Notes under the pieces: generated by a model
Seen by the model: the letters and a program-made list of their open reading frames with translations, nothing else
What the model was told of the DNA's origin: nothing
The model's database searches: none
Source: Acanthochromis polyacanthus
Lineage: Eukaryota; Chordata; Actinopteri; Pomacentridae
Direction of reading: 5' to 3'
Assembly (NCBI RefSeq): GCF_021347895.1
Contig: NC_067116.1
Coordinates: 39,203,677-39,267,676, forward strand
DNA length: 64,000 nucleotides
Shown here: positions 41,368 through 54,300 of the stretch, piece after piece
Layout: each line of letters starts with the position of its first letter
Position numbering within the stretch: position 1 is the stretch's first letter
Program-made: the position numbers and the translations under genes

Positions 41368-44300
41368 CTGAGGGGAGAGGAGTTGAACAGAGGGATGGGA
41401 CAGTAGGAAAAGACAAAGAGGACAATAATGGGTCAGTTCGTGACATTTTTACATGGACACAAAAATACAGATATTGATTATTTGACTGAGTCTATAATAT
41501 GGACCTAGACATTTGCCAAAAGTTCACAGAGGACAAAAATTAAAATATTTACAACAAAGGAGGGAATTTGCAAGTACAAACATACACACTTTAAAGTATC
41601 CTGGGGAAATTTTGAAAAGGTCGCAGGTTGTCCATATCTGCTTACACATCAACACAAGACAAAAAACTGCAAAATTATTTGATATCTCAAGAATTTGTCT
41701 TGAGTGTCACACAAGGAAACTATACTGACAATGAGAAACAGCTACAAAAAGTTGAAGCTGCTGTGTACATGCTTGAATACTGATAACTGGTCGGTGACCC
41801 AAATATGATAATTTACTATCTTTTCTTCTTTTTTTTCACTTAGGCCCTTCATCCAAGCGAAATTAACTTTCTCAGTTGAGAAAAAAATCTGAAATGATTC
41901 ACTCCAATAGATATTTCAATTCATTAATTTCCTGGCAATACAAAGCTTTCTGCATGCACAACACAATGACAGTATCTCTGAATGAGTATACTTTCATACC
42001 AAAACCACCTACATCAAATCCTTCTTCAACACACGTTCCTTATATATCAAACACGACCAATTAAACTTTAAGGTAAAAAAAAAAAAAATCGCTGATTCAA
42101 ACTCAATACAGTTATTGTCAGATTTAGGAAATGTCTCCTCAGTCTGCTGGTTGTCTGTTCTGTTCGTATTCTTTAGAAATAAAATCTGGTGTTCGCACAC
42201 AGCACTGGCTCTGTAAATGTAGCTTGGACTGATCCACACAACAGTTTTTCATCTGTCCCATGCATGTTCAAGCTTGTACATGTTCATGTTTGCTCAGCGG
42301 ACAGGGGGAAAGGGGGCAGTGGAAGCGAGAGGGATGGTAAATCTAGCATATGTGAACAAGCTAAATACTGACCATCTTTCTCCACAATCACAGACTCCAC
42401 TTTTAAGAAAATAATTTTGTGCTTTGTGTGTGCTTGACCTAAAACTGAACTTCACTGTGAATAATACACATTTGTCAAATGCTGTGTGCCATCTATTTTG
42501 TTAAACGTTTTACATAAGGAGTTTAAAAAAAATAATATTAGCAGCTCAGACATTTCAGACATTTCACTCGACCCAAGAGCCTTGACACAGTGTCTCTAGT
42601 AAGTGGAACGAAGCCATATGGTAACACCACATTGCTGCACATCACAACAGCTCAGGACTGATTTTAAAAGTGAATCTACTGGTACAACAGGTGCACAGAT
42701 TTATTGCAAAACAGACACTTGACAATGTGTAATTATTTAGTTTCTGGTGACACTGAATAAAAAGTAGTTCACGACAATTTCGAAAGCATTTGGCTGGGCT
42801 TTTTGCCTGTAAAAACACCATGAGTGGGTGAATGACTAAGTGAAGACGTTTATGTACTATATATTTGTGTGCAGGTGGCTCGGTGCCTGCTTCCTTGTGT
42901 ATACGCCTACATCTTTGGGCGTGTGTATGCACTCGCGCAAGAAATCAAGTAAGAGGTCGTGGAGGACAGATAGGCAGAGGGCTGTGGGGATCAGAGTGCA
43001 TGCTGGGAGCTGGGCTGTGCAGCCTATGCACTCTGTGTCGGTCGAGAGCCAGGGAGGGAAGTGAGGGAGGTGGAGGAACAGAGGAGAGAGCTAGCGATGG
43101 GAGGGGGGCTGCCAGAGAGCAGACCCTGTGGAAAAACTCTACAGGAGGAGGAAGAGGACACGCAACAAGCTGCGAGGGAACAGTATTAAAAAGGGAGGTT
43201 GTCAATCCGGTCTGAGCTGGTTACCCCACCCTGTACTGTGTGCCAAGTTTCAGAAAAGGCCTGTCCCCTCGCTCACGTGTGGGGGGGGGAGATTAAAATG
43301 ATCGACTGGAGCCTGCGCAGTGGGAGGGGGGTTTCGGCAGAACGAGGCATCCTCGATTTCTCTATTAACACACTCACACACAAGCAAATACTGTAACATC
43401 AATAACATGCGCTCACATAAACGCACATATAGGACAACCTCCTCCCTCTCCCGCTCCATCTGCCAGGAGGACCCAGCAGGGGGCAAGGCTGGGGAGGGGG
43501 GGGGAGTAGTGGTGGTAGGTGGTAGGGATGTGTTGAATGTGTTGTTTCCTACAAGGCATTCAAATGACATTCCTTCAGATCGGCCCTTCTGGTATGTTTG
43601 TATACTACACCCCACTTCTAAACCTGCCTAACCTGGCTGCCTCTCCTTTTTTTTTTTTTTCCTCTCCTTTTTCTGCTATGTTCTGCTATCCCCTGTAAAA
43701 GAAACGCCTCTCTCTCTCCACACCTAGAAATCTGGCAACATGTCACCTCAGCCCACAGGTCAGCGTTAGGTAAAGCCTTTAAAAAAAAAAGACCTCTGTA
43801 TTACAACAGGCAGGACGCTTGTTGTGGTCCTTTAAATGAGTCAATGATTGTTTTAAATTAGTCAAACATTATAAAGATAACGTTCAGATAAAAGCTTGCA
43901 CGTTCAAATAACACAGGTAACACATATTTACACAGTTCTGTTTTCCTTTGAATGATGGTAAAAATTTCTAATGGCTTCCACTGTACATCTCACTTAACTC
44001 GATTCGGTTTTGATAGGCAGCTGACCACAAAGCCTCTGCAAACACTGCCAATGTCTTTCCCAAAGCTCAGATGAAAACAGACTGTCAGACAAGGCAAGAG
44101 CAAATTTTATTATCCAACCCCTCATCTGAATATGTTGAGGGAGGGGAGGGGAGACGAGGGCAAAGACAAAGAGAGTTGACACGGGAGAGAGGAAGAGAGA
44201 GAGCAGAGTGAGATGGAAGAAAGAGCACGAGAAAGGGCAACCACATGGCTACCGGTCGTGTCCTTCACAGGTGGAAATAGATCTCAGTGAGCCCATCCAG

Positions 44301-44460
44301 ACCCGAGCCAGCCTGCTTTTCTCTAACACACACATCCACTGCACCTGCACTAGACCAGGCTTTGCTGCAAGCTTGCGTAGCACGCTATCCCCCGTACATA
44401 CGCAGCTGACCCTGGGTCACGGCTTTGTGGGGTAAAGACGCTGAGCTGAGAGGAGATAAA

Positions 44461-44512
44461 ACACACACACACACACACACACGCACGCACGCACACACAC
44501 ACGCACTTCCAC
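44461..44512. repeat. (CA)n/(CGCA)n microsatellite
   Basis: CA dinucleotides interrupted by CG units, about 50 nt. Confidence 0.9.
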
Positions 44513-47099
44513 AAAGTTGATTCGGTGCCAACGAAGCATGGAGGCACTGCTCTGCATGCAGAAGCCACCTGTCCTCAAATAAACCCCGCAAAGAGCACTA
44601 AGTAAGAGGAAACACAGTGCAACACACCTGATCCTGACACCTCCTCATGGCTTGAAACATTCCTTATCACTAATTCATGCTTGTGGGTGACAAGGCCCGC
44701 AGCCCAGCACAAAGCAGCACAGCAGCTGTCCGTGTCCCTGGCGTTCCACTACCAGGGAAGGGCCTTCTTTCAATGCTCAGTCGATGAGCACCCGGGCCTG
44801 CTTTGCAAGTCAAACAACTGCTTCAACATGGGACCTACCCATCCCATCCCCACCCTCATCACCTTCATCTCATCCGTAACTGTCCCCTCTGATATATCTG
44901 CAACGGTCTCCTGTAAACCAGTTTCCATTTTGCTTTTATTTCAGTTGAGTGTGCAACGCATGTTTTTATATCTATGCCGAGACATTCGTACCCAATTTGC
45001 TTGTCATTCACAGACAAACACAGGACAACAGGGTGTGGTGGTAGAAGTTAGTAAGAGTGGTTTTATTTTTGGCTGATATGCATCTTCTATGGAAGGTCTG
45101 CAGAATTTCCACTCTCAAAGTATCTCTGTCTTTGGCTGACACATACCAGTCATTCCTACATACAAAGGAACAAACTGTTAACCCTGTGCAACCTCAGACG
45201 ATTCTTTAAAAAGGAATTAAATAGTTTAACACTTTTTTAGAAAACATTAAAAAAAAAATCTAAAACTTTGGACAGATTGAGTTTTAAAGCAAATATCTCC
45301 TCTTTTGTCTTCTTTGTCTCTGTAGTTTTGTTCAACTTGAAAGCCTGAAAATTAGTAATTGACTCATAAAAATAGATTAAGAGCTTGAAAGAAACCTTAC
45401 TTTAAGAGAGAACAATCAGAGCAAACATAACTGAATCATCGATCTCCAAAACCATAAATGTCAAGGGAGCACAGAGGAGCCACATTTTAGAACTGAAATA
45501 CAGAGTAGTTGTTAATTTTACAACTAACACCTTGCTTTTTAGGTGTTATTGGCTTATTACTTTTACAAGGGAACAATTCTATCTGGTTACTCCCAATTCT
45601 ACTGAAGTGAAGACTTTGTGCTTTCAGCAGCTCAACTGATATGAAAATAATTCATATATTACAACAACCTTCAGTGTTTGTATAAAGATTAGAGTGCAGC
45701 ACAAACACAGCAGCAAGACCAGGACTGAAAACAACGGAAAAATCTGGATATTGGATAAGTCGAAGAATTTGGTTGGACCACTGATCTCGTTCATGCTTCC
45801 ATGACAATTTCTTTATCATTTCTCTTTCCTCCCTTGTCCTTATTTCACAAACTAACTCAAGTGTTCTGCTTCTATGGCAACAATCAGGGGAATGCTACAG
45901 GGGAATCACTTCACTCAGTTCAAGAAGGTTCAAGGTAGGACCAAGAAGATATCGTAAGGTAACTGGAATGGGGAAAGGGGCGGCAGTTCCGAAGAAAAGT
46001 GGATTTTGAGAAAGTGCCATAGCTAAGTGAGTCATTGCTGCCAGCGGTGGAAGGAAACCTGATTGGCCATATTGGGAGTGAAGCAGGAAGAGGGCAAGTG
46101 ACTGATAAAAGTAAAGTTGCGAGAGCTGGTCTTGGTCTGACTGCTTCCACTAAAAACTAACCAGGAAGCGCTGCCAAAACACAGACACAAAGCCAGTGAA
46201 AAGGTAATGGGCGAGGCAGGGCGTTAAACTTACAAGCTCGCTCATAAGTCCTGAGCACATGGTGGCCAAGGAATCCGGCTCAGATGTCAATGATAAACTC
46301 GAGAGATCTCATTCGGTTACCTGGTATAACCTGCTACAATAAGAGGAAAGGTAACCACCCACAAGATGGGCAAAGTTTAGTGTGAGGAAGCTCGCAGGGG
46401 ACTTTATGATGCAATTAGATAAAGTTTTGTGGAGCTAGATAGCAAAGGAACAGGCAAAGTAAAATCTGTGGCTGCTGACAACTGTGTACTACTCGTATGA
46501 TTTAGTTTTCTTGATGCTTTAAATTGTATCATTCAGACGCAGGCCAGCAAACATAAAAAGCTCCCAGAATTATTAAAAAAAAACAAAAAAACACAACATG
46601 GTAATTCACTCCAGTACCACTGAAATTACTGCTCTTCCAAAACACACAGTCTGTTGTTTTGTTGTACTAGACTGCATTTATCAAATACTTTCATTCTTGC
46701 TCCTCCATATATAAATGAGAGAGAAAAACATCTGAATTATCCAGATGCAGTTCAAACAACTTACGCAGCAGGCTAAACAAAAAGCGATCATAATGATAGT
46801 ATTTCAAGCACTGTACAGGTGTTCCTATTTTTGTGGTCACATTATGCGGACAAAAACTTGTCTCATGTGGTATTATTTAGAAAAATATTCATTTCTTTAT
46901 CTTGGAGCACAAGTGTCTTGTGTTTAAACTAACTTAATAAGTGCAAAAACCATAAACTATAGCACTCTTACTGTTGTGTGTTTTGGTGAGTATTTCATTA
47001 CAACACGTGTTTTGGGACACTGGTCTTTCTCAAGCTGCAGTGAAAGAAAACCACATCCACTGTCTGAGTTCCTTTTAGTTTGAGTAACATTCTCTGACG

Positions 47100-47290
47100 C
47101 TGCCATCCTGCCAACCAGGAAGTGTAACAGAATCTTGCACATGGATTCAGAAGCAGCGCTACAACTCAACATAGCGTCGACGGGCAAAACTCAAGCTGGC
47201 CAGTTGGTCAGTCGGCAGGCCCAATGTGCCCTGGTTGCACCACTCTGGGCATGCGCACTCTAGCGGGGAAAGAGGACTTCCTGTGCGTCT
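47100..47290 (-). promoter_or_regulatory. Promoter-like motif cluster (ETS, NRF1-like, CCAAT)
   Basis: On the minus strand, CAGGAAGTCC (ETS), TGCGCATGCCC (NRF1-like) and CATTGGG (inverted CCAAT) follow one another within about 70 nt. Downstream is a moderately GC-rich stretch with CGTCGACG and GTAGCG. This arrangement is typical of TATA-less promoters. It could be an alternative zbtb7a promoter or a noncoding transcript. Confidence 0.3.
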
Positions 47291-49943
47291 GTGGCAGGCG
47301 TGTAACAGAACCCGCTCTGTTATCAGATGACCAGCTCTCTGCTCGCTCGATCTCTCTGTCCCTACTGTCTGACCCCCCCCTCTTCCTCTCATCTGTCTCT
47401 CTCATCTCATCATTGCTCCATCTCTGTCTCAGACTCTGTGCTGCATAGTATCCACCACATCACCCACTTCCCCTTTCCACTGCTGAGGAGGCAAAGCAGC
47501 ACGGGACCCACCCACCCTCCTGAGCCTCGCCATCCCTCAGTGCAACCCACCGTCTTCGTTCTTGTTTCGTTGCAAACCAATTCACTAAATCAACATGCAG
47601 ACAGTGTCAGATTGGTCACATATCCCCTTCCTGATCAGTTGGCCTTTCTGCTTAATTAAAAGGAGTGTCTGGTCTCTGTACTACAGTGCTTGATATCAAC
47701 ATAACAATAAATTACGCAGTTGACAAAAGCCTACCGCCTTAGCCTAATTCATACTGAAAGAAATCCTCTATCAACATATCATCTAACTCCAAAAGTGCGA
47801 AAATTCAAGTCAAGCTATACGGTCACTCAAAAAAAAAAAATCCTCTCCCACTCTAATTTGATCAGGTTGTGTTGGCCGCTCCATAATAAATGTCCCAGAA
47901 GAGAACAGAAGAAGCCCCTTTACTCCCCCTAGACTTCAGCACAACAACAGAAAAACAACAGAGAGGGGTCTGTCTGTCTAGCCAGGCTGGAAGCTGTGGT
48001 ATACTAAGCAGCTGACCAGGGGAACCAAACATTAGGGGGAAGTGAAGCTGTATTCACCAAGGACAAGCCTAATGAAACATTGTAAACTGCAGAAAAATGT
48101 TAAAACTAACAGACACACAGCAGAATAGCAGCAAAGAAATGACAGTGTTTGATATAAAACATGAAAAAAACATTCACCATATGTGTCACAATAGATCATT
48201 CGACCACATAAATAAAACTTAGAACAAACATAATGATTCTTACATGTGATACATTGTACGCAGCCAAGATTTCACTCTAAAATAAAGCCTCAAACTGCCA
48301 CGGCGACATCACGCAACCTGTCTTCTCTGTCTGTCTGAACCTGCTAGTTTCGAGCCATAGTGGTGTAGGCACAAACATACAGGAATATCAAACTGTATTC
48401 AGCCTCACCGCCAAATTGATGGGTGGTGTCTTGGACCTGCCCACAGCCACTGAAGTCCCCTGCAATTCCCCTGGAGTCTATTGTTGGTAACACCGACGCA
48501 CACGCATGCGTGCACACAAGTACACACTCACACATGCAAACACATATGGCGTCCTAGTTTAACCTCTTGCTGGAATTTACTTGAAATAACTATACTTGTC
48601 CTCCGCAGTGGTACCTAAAAAACAGCACAGAGTGTGACAGTAGGACAGTATTTACTGTAACTAATATTTTTTTAAATGAAAAATGCCATCAACCTTGTCT
48701 CCTGCCACCTTCCGAGAAGCATTCCAGTCACTTTCCCAGCACTTGGGCGTCTTCATGTACTGTGCTCTCCTTATACCCTCTCCGTGCCCACACGTTTAAA
48801 AAACGGGTTCAACAAGTATGCAAAGCCAAAAAAATATGCATCTGGTTATCAAGTAAGGCAGCCTGGGTTACTGTGAAGTCTTAAAACCACGAGCCACAAG
48901 CAAGCATTACATGGCAGGCAAGATTAGAATCTGCTTTTAGCAAGATGCTGGTGAGGAAGGGGGCGAACGAACTGGGAGAAAAAGATGTCATGAGATTGAC
49001 CATGGTATGAGTAGCTGTGAAAAACTGAAATCAATCAGCAAGCCCATGAATTCTCCAGGATAGTGCACAAAGTTACAAGAGCTTAAGTTTTATTTTAATA
49101 TTGCATGGACTTAGCCGAGGCAGCTTACCCTTGCAGTGAAATTCAGCTGTCACGAGATGTGTCACATATTCTCCCCTTCAGCAAGAAGACATGTCACTTA
49201 CTGAGGATTTTCAAATAAACTACTCCTCAACACTCCACCTGTACCCTGTCAGCTATCAGCATGGTCGCTCTGCCACAGTCTGGCAAACATCTGATGCGGT
49301 GGGTTTTCTGGAGTTACTTTAACACCCCTAAAGAAGCAGCAGTACAGGATGTGCAACTGTCTTCATCTTTTCACTCTACTAATTATAGCAGCAGCGCTAT
49401 TTAATCACAGCAGTGGATGAAAACATTAAAAGAATAGTGTGCCTTCACAGGATCAAAACAGTGTGATGCACAATGACCTTAAATGCCCAGACTTCAAAAG
49501 TTAGCATGATGTGAATAAGATAACTTTAATAACTGCGGTTATTTCTCCGAGCTGTATTCTGGTGCAGCAACTTACACTCAACACTGACCTATTTGCCATT
49601 CCCTCCTTTATCTGCAAGTGGGTCAAGAACTCTGAACTCTATCAAGCCCTCTCTCTCTCATTCTCCTTCACACACAACACGCTATGGTATTTATTTCCTC
49701 TGCTTGCCTCTCTTCTTCACTCAGTCACAGTGTAAAGACACAGTGTGTGTGTGTATGTGGAGGTCTTTGTAGTCCTTACCAAAGAGGCTGAAAATGTTTC
49801 CCGGGCCCTATCTGCCTCCCCTGCCTGCCGGACAGCTCTGCTGCCTCCGTCTCTGGGCAGGGCTAGAGCATTACCAGACAGGAAACTTGTGAGTGGCCCT
49901 AGTCATACAGGCAAGCCCTTGCCTGATCCCACACAAACAGACA

Positions 49944-50009
49944 CCTACCCACCCCTCCACCCTCCACCCTCCACCCCCCACCCCCCAACCACCACCACCC
50001 CACCCCCCT
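49944..50009 (-). other. G-quadruplex-prone tract (C-rich on plus strand)
   Basis: A run of CCACCCTCCACC/CCACCCCCC units; the minus strand has more than six G-runs of three or more separated by one to three bases. Confidence 0.6.
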
Positions 50010-50130
50010 CTATTTTCAGCCCACAACTCAGCTCTGCATCCCCTCCGCTTATTGGCCTGACAACAGCTCACTCACCACACCTCCTTGTTAGGATAGGCTG
50101 GCGGCTGTTCCCTTTCCTGGATGGCCAAGG

Positions 50131-50210
50131 GCAAGGCACTCTGGGATATAGAGTTCTGAAACCTTGTTTGACCTGCTTCGAAGCCCCCTCTGTGGACTAC
50201 GAGTCCCAGC
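50131..50210. promoter_or_regulatory. Paired, oppositely oriented ZNF143-like motifs
   Basis: GCAAGGCACTCTGGGATATA (50131-50150) resembles the reverse of the ZNF143/SBS2 element, and ACTACGAGTCCCAGC (50196-50210) its forward form (consensus ACTACAATTCCCAGCATGC). Such sites mark promoters and loop anchors. They lie about 0.8 kb downstream, in zbtb7a sense, of the candidate first exon. Confidence 0.4.
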
Positions 50211-51038
50211 TCTCTCTGCCCCTACCACCCCCACTATCTCCAAGCCTGCTCTAACGTAAGCACTCAGGGCTGAATTATACACTACAGTATGTTGCTAGCA
50301 GGCTGCCAGGTATTAAAGTACAGACCAGCCATCAAACAGGGCAGAGCTTCGCAGGAAAAAAATTATTCAAAAAAGCATTTCAGCCTCAACTGTCAGAGCA
50401 GCAATGAAACATTAGGAGTGGATTCTTTCATCATCCCACACTGTAGTGACATTTCAGAGACACTTAGAACTCCTGACCTAAATTGTGACTTATTCCTCAT
50501 CTAAACAGCCCAATGCCACAACAACATGCCCGGCGCACACAACGCACAACTTACCCCACACTGAGCGTTTCAATCGCTACTGTCCCAAAAAGTTGTTGCC
50601 ATTGCCTGTACCTTGTCCAATAGAATTATTTTTGGTTCCTCCTCGTTCGGTACCCCCCACCCTCTCTCTCGAGAACCCCCACCTCCCCTCCTCCTCCTCT
50701 TCCTCCCTCCTCCTCTAAGTGCTTCCACCTGCCTGAAAAGTTAATGCCTTGAACACATCCTATAAACTTTATCTCAAGATTCCCCAGAGGTAAAGAGCAG
50801 TACAGAGGAAGTACTTTAGGAGGATTAAAAAAAAAAAAAGAAAAAAAAAAGAGGAACCTTGACTAGGGACTACTGCTGCGACCCACCTCTCCTCTCCGGC
50901 CAACCCCCCCACCCTGCTCTCCTTTCTGGCCCCCTCCCTCATTCCTCCCTCTCACTGCTCTCCTCCTCTGCCCTGCTCCCCGCTGTTCGACAGGCCCAGG
51001 GCAGGCAGAGGGGGGATGGCAGGGTGCCTTTAGCTCAC

Positions 51039-51350
51039 CTGCGATGGCCGTGGTGGTGCTTGTTGTGGGTTAGCTCAGCCCTCTCCTCTCCTCCTCTCCG
51101 GAGCTCTCTCTCTCTCCCTCTCACTGTTGTGCAGCTTAAAGCCCCGTATGCGCTAACCAAGCAGCAGCAGATCAACTCAATTCCCTTCCTGGTTTCTGGA
51201 GGGCAAAGAGGTCCCTCCCTTTCTCTCTCTCTCTCTCTCTCTCTCTCACACTCACTCTCTCCCTCTCTTAAAGAAACAGCATTCCCCCTCAGCCTCCTCT
51301 CCCTCTCCCCTCCGCGAGGCAAAAGTAAAGTGAAAATTGTCTTTGCGCTA
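51039..51350 (-). other. zbtb7a: Candidate noncoding first exon (5'UTR) of zbtb7a
   Basis: The minus strand shows an excellent donor, CATCGCAG/GTGAGCTAAAG, directly below 51039. It is preceded by a purine-rich (GA)n leader and GGTTAGCGCATACGGGGC. It can pair with the zbtb7a 5'UTR acceptor at 41367. The upper border is a guess. An alternative is an unrelated noncoding transcript. Confidence 0.4.
51221..51247. repeat. (CT)n microsatellite, (GA)n on zbtb7a sense strand
   Basis: About 13 CT units, inside or just upstream of the candidate zbtb7a 5'UTR exon. Confidence 0.9.
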
Positions 51351-51399
51351 AAAAGTGGACTGTTGTCAGAGTCATAAACTCAATCAGAGATGACACAAA

Positions 51400-54300
51400 T
51401 CATTAACCCATGTGTTCCCGCTCTGTGGTTTCCCGCTGTGAATGCCATGCTGTGTTTTCCCCTCTATGGACCTCTATGGATGGTATGAGTGGTTTAATGT
51501 TAAACTGAGTTGTAACTCTTGTCTGTTCTCACCCGCCTCATCTCTCGATACTCCTGCTCTTTTTCTATGTGAGTCGAGTCGCACCCACCCATCCTATTGC
51601 CTGAGGTCATGGTGTCCCACCCCAAAAGCAAGTCTTGGCACATTCCAGCACATACAGTAGGGGCTGCCAGCAACCCCCTTGATGCACACTCTGGCTCGGC
51701 ACCGTCTCTGTACATAATACCTGCCAAGCTCCAACAGGTGAGGCATCAGGGAAGACATTACTAAGTCGAAAAGTGTCTTATCCACTGTGGGAACGGCAAG
51801 TTCCCATGTGTAGATTTACAGTGCATGCACTTGATGTTGCGCCACTTTCAACCACCCACCCACACGCCCCCTCACTGAGTGCAATCCAGCCATTGTGCCA
51901 TTGAGTGGGACGGAGCACAAGATGTATTTGATCATTTTGTTGCTCCATAGCCCATCCCAACACACCTCTAAATGCACTTTTAAGCAATATATTTGGAGTG
52001 TACACCTGAGAAGACATGCTTTACACAATGTTGCTGAATGTAAAAAAAGTGTCCTTTGACTTCAATCACACAAGAGTGCTCCTACAGTGCAGCAGAGCTT
52101 GACACTGGCTTGGCACAGCATAGATAACCATGGAGGGGAATTAAGGTTTATTTGGCAGGGACAGACAGTGGCACACTGTCTGCCTAGAGGGCACTGTTCA
52201 GCACCGGTTCTGCATAAGCACACTGGAGTTAGAGCTTCCAAACGTCAGAAAAACACATGAATTGCAGTATGTGGACGTTTGATGTCTTCATTTGGTATAA
52301 TTTGCAGAGCTAAATGAAGAGGACGCAGGTGGATAAGTTGTGGCTTAACTGCAATGAAAACAACAGCGTATGCACGTTCACGTAAAATACATAACATTTA
52401 CACAAGATGCCTTCTATTCAGTTTTGCCCTAATTACCCACAGTCAAAATGAGCTGTTCTCAGTCCATGGCAGTCTGAGATGATGTCAGACATTTTTATGG
52501 CAATGTCGCCTTTCAGTCCAATATAAACTGGTGCCCTCCAACGCCAGACACCCCACATTAGATCTGCGTTTGTCATTACTGTCTGAATGATGGTTTTGAT
52601 TAGCCAGCTAGCCAAAAAGAAGGCGGTTAACAAGAATCTCTGCGTACAGTTTGCCACATGACCTCCTGACAAACAGATGATATATTTAGGGAAAGTGTAA
52701 AAAGTGTGGGCCTACATTTTTGTTAGTAGCAGCTGTGATCAGTATGATAGTCTTCAGCTAAAACTCTTTTCATAAGCAGGTTATAATGTTGAGCTAAAGG
52801 TTCACAGGTATTCTATGACAGTACTACGTAAACATACCTTCTCTACCCACATATGGATGCATATTAAGTACAACTTCAATGCAACAAAATCAGTACACTC
52901 TTCATTCTGTAAGAGGCTCATTTTTTTTAAAAGATAATTTTTTATGCTTGCTTTTTTAAAAGACCCATTCAGTCCTCACTTCAGTCTTTGTTTACAGCTA
53001 ATTTCTTTCTGCCAGTCGTAGCAGGTTGTGTTCCTCTGCCTTCTGCTTTCAAACATAACAACGGTTTGACTTGGATCTAATAGGTGATTGACTAAATTCA
53101 AGTCAGGGGACACACTTGACCATCTTTAAAACTTTTACATGCCTGTAGTGAAGTATCTGATCTGTGACATGCATTACTTAATAAGTTAGTAGAATGGAAT
53201 CTGTTTTGCCTGTTCTAGTATCTGAGATGAGTAGCTTATCATGAGTTGTTAACCACAAAGGGAACTTAAAGACATAAGGTGCTCATTACATTGGTATGTG
53301 CTATTCTGCTCAAGCAACTCTATGCTGTGTTGATTTTGGGGTGCAGTGTCTAGACACAGATGACCTGTGGCCCTTTAGGAATGCAGAGCCCAGGAGTTCT
53401 ATTCAAGGGTGGTCTTGCTTTTGAGTAGGGGTCTTCAAATACGACCCAGATGCTGTATTCCTATCACTTACCAGAAGGTATAAAAGGTATGACTTCTTTG
53501 TTCGAGGTGAGATTCGTATCCGGCTTTTGAATCCTCCATCATGGCGCCTGATCAGATGCTATCTTTTTCTATAATAAAATATCATAAAAAGCAACAGTGT
53601 CACCGGACGTGCTCTTAGACATCTGCACATCCTCGAATGTCTAAGAGAAACCACGGCAGTAGCAAAAAAAATTTTGGTTATGCATGACTTCAGAATGTTC
53701 TGCCAATATTCATCAGGCTATCCTTCATGCTATTTGGTGAAGATTAATCTGTTTACTTACTTGGTCGGAGGCAATTCCTAACCATGTAAGGTCACGCTGT
53801 ATTAGACACAAACTAGGCCAAAACTGAGAAAGCTTCATTATGCACAGGTTCTTCATAGCCTTAATTATGCAGTTTTGCTTTAGGGAAGACCATAAAAGCA
53901 AAAACATTTTGTCTTCATGCACTGGTCAATACTTTGCTTTCATAACATGTCATATTTTAGACTAGTGGAAAGAACAACATCAAAAACACACGTTTAGGTG
54001 TTCATTTTGCTACACATTGTCTGCTGGGCATTGATGCAAAAGTAGAACATATTTAATGAGACAACGCCTAATATACTGTGGCAGCAATGACAGGCAAAAT
54101 GACTTTTGCTACAGTAGTCACAGGTAGCTTCTCGTTGCAGTGGTCATAGGTAAACTAACTTCTGTGATATTGATCACAGCTTAACTGATTTTTGTTGCGG
54201 TGCTCACAGGTAAACTGATTTTAGTAGCAGCAGTCACAGGTAAACAGATTTTTCTAGCAGTGATCACAAGAAAACTGATTTGTGAAGCAGTGGTCACAGG

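Larger units (their letters stand above)
41368..51038 (-). other. zbtb7a: Putative first intron / upstream region of zbtb7a
   Basis: The 5'UTR acceptor at 41367/41368 demands an upstream exon; the best donor I found is at 51039. In between there is no coding exon. Points of interest are a (CA)n tract at 44461-44512, a promoter-like patch at about 47100-47290, a C-rich tract at 49944-50009 and paired ZNF143-like words at 50131-50210. A 14-T run occurs near 43650. Confidence 0.4.

Noticed and set aside
42945..43205. Open frames and a CATGCTGGGAGC word suggesting a promoter near 43 kb
   Set aside because: Only a partial ZNF143-like match, and no convincing donor follows on the minus strand; the 50-51 kb candidates are better.
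49745..50254. 169-residue proline/threonine-rich plus-strand frame
   Set aside because: Low-complexity C-rich DNA translated; no family match, no splice context.
50859..51377. 172-residue Ser/Leu-rich plus-strand frame
   Set aside because: Caused by the (CT)n-rich stretch; it is antisense to the candidate zbtb7a 5'UTR exon.
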